From the NCBI RefSeq assembly GCF_026341125.1, contig NZ_JAPEOR010000003.1, positions 558,001 to 622,000 on the forward strand: DNA of 64,000 nt, read 5' to 3'. Both the position numbers and the translations under genes were made by a program. Under the pieces are notes generated by a model, which did not search any database, was not told where the DNA came from, and saw only the letters and a program-made list of their open reading frames with translations. Of the stretch, positions 34,678-42,389 are shown piece after piece; the first letter of the stretch is position 1; every line of letters begins with the position of its first letter. Source of the stretch: Streptomyces sp. NBC_01142 (GTDB taxonomy: Bacteria > Actinomycetota > Actinomycetes > Streptomycetales > Streptomycetaceae).

Positions 34678-35978
34678 GCGCGACTCTCGGTGTGAGCGTC
34701 ATTGTGTCCACCTTCGAGGACGACCTGGCCGGTGGCGCCATGATCGTCGGCCATATCTACCCGGCCGGTGCCACCGGGGTGGCCAGGCGCAGCATCCTGA
34801 TTCCCTGCGGGACTTCGGTCACGCCGGAGCGCTACGACGTCACACCGGGGCGCTATGTCGTGTCGGCGACGCTGCCGTCCGGGGCCGTGCTGATGGAGGA
34901 CGTCGAAGCGCGGGACGGCCAGGAAACTCTCGTCGCCCTCGACGCGTCGGACTCGCCGTACGAGACACATTCGTGGCAGTACCTCATGGGCAATATCGAG
35001 CCCTCTCGCGTCTATCACGATCCCTCGACAGTGCCGGTCCCGCGCTCGAGGGGCTCGCGGATCACGGCCAGGCCCGGTGGCGCCGACGGTGTGGACCCCG
35101 CCGGGGACGCGGAGCCCCCTGCGACCGGGCGGCCGGTGGCCACCTGGGTCGGCAGCTCGAAGACCATGAGCTGGTCCTTCGCATCGATGAACGCGCTGGC
35201 CACAGAGGCCGCGGATGCCCCGATCGCGGACCTGATCGCGGACTCGCCTCCGCGCATCGTCCCTGAACCCGACGCGACCGACGGGACATCCCACCTGTTC
35301 CGCTTCGGCGCGGACGGACCGGTGAGCGCGCCGGGCGGACCCCAGGGGACCCGGCAGTTCCTGGTCGTCGGGACGGCCGATACCTCCTACCTCGTCACGC
35401 TGCCGGTGCCGTGGGGCTCCGCGCAGGTCGAGGTCCTGGTCAACGCCCGCCAGAGCCCGACCGGCAGCGCCGTTGCCGTGACCGTCCGCGACCCTGCCGT
35501 GGGCGCGGGCCTGGCCTACATGGCCCGGGGGGCTCTCGACACGGCGGCCGAGCTCTTCACCGACGTCGAGTCGATGCTCTACTCCAAGAACCAGAACCCG
35601 CTCTCGGCGGCGGCCGGGGGGTACGTGCTGGTGGGATCCGACCTCACGGACGAGCCCAGGCAGTGGGACTCGTGGCTGGAGCACCTGCGGGACTGGTTCG
35701 GCTGGATGAGCGACGGGTCCGTGCTCTGTGCGACGCGGCGGCTTCGCCGGGCGAGGACCGAGGCGGATCTGCGGCAGGCGCGGGACGGGCTGATCGAGGC
35801 GTACGACCGTGGCGTGCCGTTCTACACCCTCGGTCTGAGCCGGCTCGTGGACGGGCTGTCCGAATTCCCGGACGACCCGGAGTGCGTATCGAGGCTCGAG
35901 CAGGTGCGCCGGCTTTCGTGGCGCGTCGACATGCGCGAGCCGTTCGTGATTGTCAACCTCCGCGGGAGGGCGCAATGA
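34674..35978 (+). CDS. Unrecognised middle protein of the caspase-MBL operon
   Basis: A 434-residue soluble protein, coupled by ATGA overlaps to both neighbours. I do not recognise the full family. Residues 1-110 are beta-rich, and YDVTPGRYVVSATLPSGAVL is the type of strand pattern seen in PEGA or carboxypeptidase-regulatory-like domains; the caspase protein has a similar tail. A Pro/Gly/Ala-rich linker follows (about 125-165). The C-terminal 180 residues are helical: ARGALDTAAELFTDVESMLY, KNQNPLSAAAGGYVLVGS, WLEHLRDWFGWMSDGSVLC, then a repeat-like segment GLIEAYDRGVPFYTLGLSRL. The helical part could be a TPR-like sensor or adaptor. Its position suggests it links stimulus sensing to the flanking protease and hydrolase. 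Confidence 0.7.
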   Translation: MSATLGVSVIVSTFEDDLAGGAMIVGHIYPAGATGVARRSILIPCGTSVTPERYDVTPGRYVVSATLPSGAVLMEDVEARDGQETLVALDASDSPYETHSWQYLMGNIEPSRVYHDPSTVPVPRSRGSRITARPGGADGVDPAGDAEPPATGRPVATWVGSSKTMSWSFASMNALATEAADAPIADLIADSPPRIVPEPDATDGTSHLFRFGADGPVSAPGGPQGTRQFLVVGTADTSYLVTLPVPWGSAQVEVLVNARQSPTGSAVAVTVRDPAVGAGLAYMARGALDTAAELFTDVESMLYSKNQNPLSAAAGGYVLVGSDLTDEPRQWDSWLEHLRDWFGWMSDGSVLCATRRLRRARTEADLRQARDGLIEAYDRGVPFYTLGLSRLVDGLSEFPDDPECVSRLEQVRRLSWRVDMREPFVIVNLRGRAQ

Positions 35979-37003
35979 TTCGGCTCAGGATGCTGCCCGG
36001 CGAGGACGGCGACTGCCTGCTTCTGGAGTACGGCAACGGCGAGTTCATCAGGCGCGTTCTCATAGACGGCGGGCGGGCGGGTACCTACCCGCGGATCACA
36101 TCCACGCTCGCCGGCCTCGACGGTCTGATCGATGTCCTCGTTGTCACCCACGTCGACCAGGACCACATTCTGGGCGTGCTGGCCCTGTTGAACGACCCGC
36201 AGCGGTCGGTGCAGTTCTCCGACGTGTGGTTCAACGGCTTTGACCAGCTACTCGATGCGGAGGGGTTCGGCGCACAGGACGGCGAGCTGCTCACCACCGC
36301 CCTCATGGAGCAGGAGATTCCGTGGAATGCCGCCTTCGACGGGCGAAGCATAGAAGTCGGGCGTCCGGTCGACTGGTTCGCTGACGGGTCAACGATGGAG
36401 GTGTTGTCGCCGGACCGTACGCAGCTGGAGAAGCTGGCACCGGCCTGGATGGCGGAGTGTGCCAGGCATGGCCTGATACCGGGAGTGGATCCGGAGCCCG
36501 ACGTGCCTGGCTTCGAGCGGTTCGGGACGGTTGACGTCGAGGAGCTGGCCGCGTCGCCGTTCACACCGGACACCTCCAGGACGAACCGGAGCAGCATAGG
36601 GCTGCTGTTCGAGTTCGAGGGCAAGCGCATCGTCCTCACCGGTGACGCGGACGATCGCCGACTGGTTTCCTCGCTTCGGCCCCGCGCTCTCGAGGAGGGC
36701 GGCAGGCTGCACATCGACGCGCTCAAGGTCGCCCACCACGGCAGCGGGCACAACCTCTCGAACGACCTGCTCGATCTGGTCGACTGCGACCGCTATCTGA
36801 TCTCCACCAGCGGTGCCCGGCACGCGCATCCGGACGACATCGCCATGGCGCGGATCCTCACGCACGGAGGCCCGGAGAAGGAGATCGTCTTCAACTACCG
36901 TGAGCGGGCGGAGTTGTGGGACGTCGACGATCTGAAGACCAGGTTCGGCTACAGCGTTACCGCGCCGCCGGAGGAGGACGGCTTCGTCACCCTGGACTTC
37001 TGA
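35975..37003 (+). CDS. ComEC/Rec2-like metallo-beta-lactamase-fold hydrolase
   Basis: A 342-residue MBL-fold protein. The metal site HxDxDH is intact in VVTHVDQDHILGVLA (near residues 52-57). The later conserved blocks match the ComEC-type subfamily: TNRSSIGLLFEFEGKRIVLT with TGDAD, LKVAHHGSGHNLSNDLLD, and YLISTSGARHAHPDD. There are no membrane segments, unlike true ComEC. Members of this group are nucleases or phosphodiesterases, some within conflict systems. The start overlaps the previous stop (ATGA). It is the last gene of the operon. Confidence 0.85.
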   Translation: MIRLRMLPGEDGDCLLLEYGNGEFIRRVLIDGGRAGTYPRITSTLAGLDGLIDVLVVTHVDQDHILGVLALLNDPQRSVQFSDVWFNGFDQLLDAEGFGAQDGELLTTALMEQEIPWNAAFDGRSIEVGRPVDWFADGSTMEVLSPDRTQLEKLAPAWMAECARHGLIPGVDPEPDVPGFERFGTVDVEELAASPFTPDTSRTNRSSIGLLFEFEGKRIVLTGDADDRRLVSSLRPRALEEGGRLHIDALKVAHHGSGHNLSNDLLDLVDCDRYLISTSGARHAHPDDIAMARILTHGGPEKEIVFNYRERAELWDVDDLKTRFGYSVTAPPEEDGFVTLDF

Positions 37004-37031
37004 CGGTGGTGCCCTCGGTCTCCCTCGTTGT

Positions 37032-37084
37032 CGGAGCCGGTCCGGAGCCGGTCCGGAGCCGGTCCGGAGCCGGTCCGGAGCCGG
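37032..37084. repeat. 11-bp tandem repeat (CGGAGCCGGTC)
   Basis: Nearly five identical head-to-tail copies of CGGAGCCGGTC (units at 37032, 37043, 37054, 37065, and partial 37076) lie in the convergent gap between the MBL gene and the decarboxylase-like gene. Such short arrays are usually variable between strains. Confidence 0.9.
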
Positions 37085-37140
37085 CGAGTGCCGGTGAAGG
37101 TGCCGTCGCGGAAGGCCGACGGGAAGTACCGGTCGCCGCG

Positions 37141-38709
37141 TCAGGCGGACGGCAGTGCGGCGGGGTCGACCACGCGCAGCCTCGTGACGCCCGGGTCGAC
37201 AGCGCCGCGGACATGGCCGCTCGGCGCGGTCGCGGTGAGCTGCAGAAAGCGGACCGTCTCGGCCGTGATGACCTCGCCGGGCAGCACATTGGGGATGCCC
37301 GGCGGGTACGCGGCCAGAGTGTCCGCGGAGACGAGACCGACGGCCTCCGCCGCGGGCACCACACGGGTGGGGCTCATGAAGGCCGCACGGGCGGTGAGCC
37401 GCGACGGGCCGGGCTGCGGCAGCGACAACCGCAGCCGCTCGTCGGCACCCCGGAGAGCGGCACCCCGGAGAGGGGACGGCAGGGTGTGCAGGGCCTCGAC
37501 GAACCGGTCCGTGTCGGGGGCCGAACCGGCGCCCACCACCGCGACGACGGCCGAGTCGGTGGCGACCTCGACCATGATCTGGTGGTCGCGCGACAGCCGG
37601 CGGCGGGCCTCGTGCCCGGAGATTCCCCCGGCACGGGTGTCGATGGCGATCCGCAGCGGATCGGCCGCCACGATGTCGGGGAACCGTCCGAAGTCGTCGC
37701 TGACCACGGCAAACCGGCCGAGGGAGCGGATCACTCCACGTACCTTGCCCGCCGCCTCGACGGAGGCTCCAAGGGCATCGCGGCCACTGACCAGTGTCAT
37801 CCGGGCCAGGTCCAGAGAGGCCAGCAGCAGCGCGCTCGCGCTGGTCGACTGCACCAGGCGGAACGCCCGGTCGATCATGGGCTCGAGCACGTCGGCGAAC
37901 GGCCCGTGCCCCAGATGCAGCATGGCGGACTGGGTAAGGCTGCCGGCGAGCTTGTGCGTACTGGAGGTCACCAGGTCCGCTCCCTGAGAGAGCGCGTTGG
38001 CCGGAAGGAGCGGATGGAAGCCGAAGTGTGCGCCCCAGGCCTCGTCCACGATCAGCGGGATGCCCCTGGCGTGGGCGACATCGGCCAGGGAGCGTATGTC
38101 CGCGACCGCGCCGAAGTAGCTCGGGGAGACGACGTAGGCGGCCGCGGCATCGGGATGCTGGGCTATGGCCAGGGCGAGATCCTCGTCCGTCACCCCGTGG
38201 GCGATTCCCTGCTCCGCGTCGACGGACGGCTGGACGAACGCGGCCTTCAGCCCGGACAGCACCAGACCGTCGATCACGCTGGAGTGCACGCTGCGCTGTA
38301 CGACGAGAGTGTGTCCCAGGGCCGGGGCCACGAGAGACGCGATGTGGTTGCCCTGGGAAGCGCCGTTGGTCAGGAACCAGGTACGCCGGGCTCCCCATGC
38401 TTCCGCGGCCAGGGACAGCGCCTCGTCCATGGGCGTCGCCGTACCGAGGTCGAGGCCCTCGAGCAGCGGAGGGAAGTCCAGGCGGAGGGGCTCGGGCCCG
38501 AAGGTCTCGGCAAGCGGGCCGTAGCTCTCGGCCTCGGCCGCGTGACCTGGGACATTGAGGCGGAGCCAGTCCCGGCCCGAGTGGTCTTTGAGCGCCTCGG
38601 CGTAGGGGGCACGGCACTGTGCGGTCGCCGGCGGTGAGAGGTCCGGTATCCCGGTGAGTCTGGTGTCCACGCCGGTCAGAGTGCCAGCGGGCGAGCCATA
38701 GAGGAACAC
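37141..38709 (-). CDS. PLP-dependent Orn/Lys/Arg decarboxylase-like (aminotransferase-fold) protein
   Basis: A 522-residue fold-type-I PLP enzyme of the Orn/Lys/Arg decarboxylase major-domain group. Visible features: LNVPGHAAEAESYGPL at the N-terminus, WFLTNGASQGNHIASL (phosphate loop), VVQRSVHSSVIDGLVLSGL, LIVDEAWGAHFGFHPLLP with the cofactor Asp, and SSTHKLAGSLTQSAML with the Schiff-base Lys. A C-terminal small domain follows (AYPPGIPNVLPGEVITAET). The likely reaction is decarboxylation of a basic amino acid. The GTG at 38709 is the furthest start; the GTG at 38670 is an alternative, and neither has a good ribosome-binding site. It is divergent from a LysR gene only 34 bases away. Confidence 0.85.
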   Translation of the reverse strand: MFLYGSPAGTLTGVDTRLTGIPDLSPPATAQCRAPYAEALKDHSGRDWLRLNVPGHAAEAESYGPLAETFGPEPLRLDFPPLLEGLDLGTATPMDEALSLAAEAWGARRTWFLTNGASQGNHIASLVAPALGHTLVVQRSVHSSVIDGLVLSGLKAAFVQPSVDAEQGIAHGVTDEDLALAIAQHPDAAAAYVVSPSYFGAVADIRSLADVAHARGIPLIVDEAWGAHFGFHPLLPANALSQGADLVTSSTHKLAGSLTQSAMLHLGHGPFADVLEPMIDRAFRLVQSTSASALLLASLDLARMTLVSGRDALGASVEAAGKVRGVIRSLGRFAVVSDDFGRFPDIVAADPLRIAIDTRAGGISGHEARRRLSRDHQIMVEVATDSAVVAVVGAGSAPDTDRFVEALHTLPSPLRGAALRGADERLRLSLPQPGPSRLTARAAFMSPTRVVPAAEAVGLVSADTLAAYPPGIPNVLPGEVITAETVRFLQLTATAPSGHVRGAVDPGVTRLRVVDPAALPSA

Positions 38710-38743
38710 TGCATTTATCTGGATGCCTCTATAGGTTGTCTAT
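38698..38743. promoter_or_regulatory. LysR-type divergent control region
   Basis: ATAGAGG (38698-38704) and CCTCTAT (38726-38732) form an inverted repeat across the short divergent gap, and AT-rich TCTATAGGTTGTCTATATG runs into the LysR start. The left arm overlaps the decarboxylase start, which supports its later alternative start. The sequence fits a LysR autoregulatory site. Confidence 0.5.
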
Positions 38744-39676
38744 ATGCTCGAGCTGCGCCACTTCCAGGTACTCAAGGCCATCGCCCAAGAAGGCTCGCTC
38801 GCGGGCGCCGCCCGCGCACTGCACTACGCACAGCCCACCATCACCCACCATCTGACCGTCCTCGAAGCCCACTTCGACGCCCCGCTGGTGCAGCGCGGCC
38901 CCCGGGGCGCGGCCCTGACCGAACTCGGCGAGACTCTGCTGCCCCACGCGGAAGCGGTCCTGGAACGAGTCCAGCTCGCCGAACGGGAAGTCCGGGGTCT
39001 GGCCGAGCGCGGCGCCCGCACCCTGCGCATCGGCACCTTTCCCACCGCCGGGGCGCTGCTGCTGCCACCCGCCGTAAAAGCCTTGCACCAGAAGGGAGTT
39101 CACATCTCCCTCGCCGAGGGAGAACTGCCCACTCTGCTGCGCGGACTGCGATCCCGTGAACTGCAGGCCGCGCTCGTCTTCTCCCAGCCGGGAGACCGCC
39201 TCGATCTGGACGAGGACTTCGAACTGCATCCCCTGCTGACCGACCCGCTGCTCCTGGTCATGCCCGAGGACCACAGGTGCTCCGCGATGGAGCGGGTGCC
39301 GCTGCACGAGCTGCGCGACGACGACTGGGTCGGCGCCGCCGATCCCCGCGATCCGTGCGACCGTGTCCTGTCCTGGGCCTGCGCGCGGCACGGCTTCGAG
39401 CCGGTGCATGTGATGCGGACCGACGACTACGCCATGGTGCAGGGCTTCGTCGCGGCAGGCACCGGCGTGGCCCTGGTTCCCCGGCTCGCGCTCGGCGCCC
39501 CGCGCGAGGACATAGTCGTCAGACCCCTGGAAGGACCGCCGCTGGCCCGCGAGATCAGCGTCGCCGTCCTCCGCTCGACTGTCGCCCCCAGCGCGCAGGA
39601 TCTGGTGACCGCACTGACCCGACAGGCCGGGCACATCACCAGGCAGTGGGAGCGACGCCGCAAGGAAGCCGGCTGA
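38744..39676 (+). CDS. LysR-family transcriptional regulator
   Basis: A 310-residue regulator. The N-terminal HTH reads LRHFQVLKAIAQEGSLAGAA and LHYAQPTITHHLTVLE; the C-terminal effector domain begins LRIGTFPTAGALLLPPAV and includes GFVAAGTGVALVPRLAL. The start is only 34 bases from the divergent decarboxylase-like gene and no clear ribosome-binding site is present, so the mRNA may be leaderless or nearly so. It most likely regulates the divergent PLP enzyme. Confidence 0.93.
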   Translation: MLELRHFQVLKAIAQEGSLAGAARALHYAQPTITHHLTVLEAHFDAPLVQRGPRGAALTELGETLLPHAEAVLERVQLAEREVRGLAERGARTLRIGTFPTAGALLLPPAVKALHQKGVHISLAEGELPTLLRGLRSRELQAALVFSQPGDRLDLDEDFELHPLLTDPLLLVMPEDHRCSAMERVPLHELRDDDWVGAADPRDPCDRVLSWACARHGFEPVHVMRTDDYAMVQGFVAAGTGVALVPRLALGAPREDIVVRPLEGPPLAREISVAVLRSTVAPSAQDLVTALTRQAGHITRQWERRRKEAG

Positions 39677-39774
39677 CCCGAGGCCCCGCCCGCAGCCGTC
39701 GACCTGCCGGATCCAGGCCCGGATCACGGTCCATTGAGATGCGCGGCACGGCCGCCGGGGAGCATCCTGGCTGT

Positions 39775-42283
39775 GTGACCTGGTACGGCGCGGCCGGGCG
39801 CGGGCCGCTGAGTGAGAGCGGGGCGCTGCCCGGGAGACCGAACAGCGATGGCCGAGTTCCGGACGAGCTGGCCCTGGTTCTCGCCCAAGCCGCGGTAAGC
39901 GCGATCGGATCCGTCGGCGGGTACGCCGGCGGCGTCTATCTGCGCTCCGGGACACAGGGGCTGCTCCGGCTGGCCATACTTTCCGGACTGCCCGGTCAGC
40001 TGATGCGACCCTGGTGGCGCATGCATGTGAACCGACCGTTCCCGGTGGCCGAGGCCTACCGGTCGGGCCGGGCCGTCCTCCTCGCCGACGCCGAGGAGGC
40101 CATGCGCCGGTTCCCGCAGCTCATGGCGGGTCTGCCGTTCCCCTTCGGCTCGCTGTACGAGCCCGTCGTCAGCGGCCGCGAGAAGTTCGGGGTGCTGGTG
40201 GTGCTGCGCGCGGCCACCCCCGGGTCCTCGGTCGACGAGAGCGACCGCCGCCGCTTGCGCACCGCCGCCCAGCGGCTCGGCACCGCCCTCGCGGAGCTGG
40301 ACGCGGGCGGAACGCTCGTCGAGTGGGAGGGCGAACCGGTCTGCGTCCAGCTGCCCACGGTCACCGCGCCGCCGGTGCGGGTCGGCTACTTCGACTGGGA
40401 CCTCGACAGCGGTGCCGTAACCGCCGACGAGGAGCTGTGTGCCATCCTCGGCACCGACCCGGCGGGCTTCCCCGGCAGCATCGAGGTACTGGCGGCGCGA
40501 CTGGCGCCGGAGGACGTGTACGGACTGTGGGCCGTCGCCCGCCAGGCGGTCCAGTCGGGCCGGCCGACAGCGCGCAGGATGCGGCTGCGAGGACCGGACG
40601 GCCGGCAGCATCTGCTCGAGCTCTCGGCCCGCGCGCAACCGTCCGGTGACGGTCCAGGAAGCCATCTGACCGGATTCCTGGTGGACCTCGGCACCGGGCC
40701 GATCGTCGAGGAGGCGACCGACCGGCTGCCGCGAGCCATCTTCTCGCTCGACCGGCTCGGGCGGATCACCTACGTCAACCACAGCGCGGAGACTCTTCTC
40801 GGCCACGGACGGACCGAACTGGTCGGGCGCGTTCTGTGGGAGGCCCTGCCGTGGTTCGGGCACCCCGCCTACGAGGATCACTTCCGGGCCGTGCTGCTCT
40901 CCCACGACCCCGTCCATTTCATGGCCCGCCGGGGGCCGGAGGAATGGCTGTCGGTCTCCCTCTACCCCGGCCACGACGGCCTGACGGTCACGCTCACCGA
41001 CGCGGAGCAACCGCCGTACGCGCCGGGGTCCATCGACATGCCGGGCGCCGGACTCGGCTCCCCGGCCGACCGGGCGTCGGCGCTGTACCGCCCGGTCGCC
41101 CTGGCCATCGCACTGACGGAGGCCGTCACGGCCCGCCAGGTGTCCGCCGTGGTCACGGAGGAGCTGTTGCCCGCCTTTCGGCCGGCAGCTGGCGATCTAC
41201 CTGCTCAGCGAGAGGCATCTCTACCTGGCCTGGGAGACCGGTTTCCCGCAGGGCTTCCTCAACCGCTTCGACGGCGTCGGGCTCGACGCCCGGCTGCCCG
41301 GCGTCGAGACGCTCACCTCGGGCCGCCCCATCTTCTTCGAGTCCATGGAACGCCTGGCCACCGCCTACCCGGGCATCCCCATGGACGCCAACGTCGGCGC
41401 CAGGGCGTTCCTGCCCCTGATCGCCTCCGGCCGCCCCGTCGGCTCCTGCATCCTCGGCTTCGACCAGCCGCGCGGCTTCAGTCCCGAGGAGCGCACCGTC
41501 CTCACCGCCCTCGCCGGACTCATCGCGCAGGCCCTGCAACGCGCCCAGCGCTACGACACCGAAGCCGCCCTCGCCAGCGGCCTGCAGGAGGCACTGCTGC
41601 CGCACCGGCTGCCCGTACGCGAACACGTCGACACCGTCGGGCGGTATCTCCCCGGCACCCAGGGCATGGACGTCGGAGGCGACTGGTTCGACGTCATCGA
41701 GACCGGCCCGGGGCTGCTTGCCCTGGTCATCGGCGACGTACAGGGACACGGCGTTGCGGCCGCCGCCACCATGGGTCAACTGCGCAGCGCCGTACGCGCC
41801 TTCGCCCTCAGCGGGCATGAGCCGCAGGAGGTGATGAGCGGCACCAACCGGCTGCTGATCGACCTCGATCCCGGCCAGTTCGCCAGCTGCTGCTACATCG
41901 TCCTCGACCCGGCTTCCGGGGACACCCAGGCGGTGCGGGCCGGGCATCCGCAGCCGCTGCTGCGCCACCCCGACGGCCGGACGGAGGTCCTGGATCTCCC
42001 CGGCGGCGTGGTGCTCGGCGTCGACGCCGAGGCGTCGTATCCCGTCACCGACCTGAAACTCGCACCCGGCGCCGTCCTTGCCCTGTTCACCGACGGACTG
42101 GTGGAGCAGCCGGGAATCGACATCGACCGCGGCATCGAGCGGCTGGGCAACTCACTGTCCGAATTCGGCTCGGCCTCACTCGCCGAGACGGCGGACCGTC
42201 TGATCCGCGAGGCCACAGCGGCAACCGACCGGCCCGATGACATCGCGTTGCTGCTCGCCGCCCGCTGGGCGGAGGTGAGCTGA
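39775..42283 (+). pseudogene. SpoIIE-type PP2C phosphatase with GAF and PAS domains, frameshifted
   Basis: The gene would encode an about 835-residue signalling phosphatase. Order: GAF-like domain (ELALVLAQAAVSAIGSVGGY onward), PAS (VGYFDWDLDSGAVTADEELC), a second PAS (AIFSLDRLGRITYVNHSAET), a second GAF (AIYLLSERHLYLAWETGF), then the SpoIIE/PP2C domain (GMDVGGDWFDVIE, GDVQGHGVAAAATMGQLR, LALFTDGLVEQPG, DDIALLLAARW). At 41179-41182 the frame changes: upstream it reads LLPAF and continues as nonsense, while from 41183 the correct frame resumes with RQLAIYLL. A net +1 (or -2) change is needed to join them. Such phosphatases dephosphorylate anti-anti-sigma factors. The break may be real or a sequencing error. 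The start is uncertain (GTG 39775 or ATG 39739). Confidence 0.85.
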
Positions 42284-42389
42284 GCGCTGTCGGCACGGCG
42301 TGCACCGAGATGGATCCGGCCGGCCGGCCGGCGCGGTTGTGCCGTCGGGACCGCTGACTGATCATGAGGAGACGGACAAGGCAGGTGTC

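Noticed and set aside
37032..37084. CRISPR array
   Set aside because: Units are 11 bp and contiguous without spacers, so this is a simple tandem repeat.
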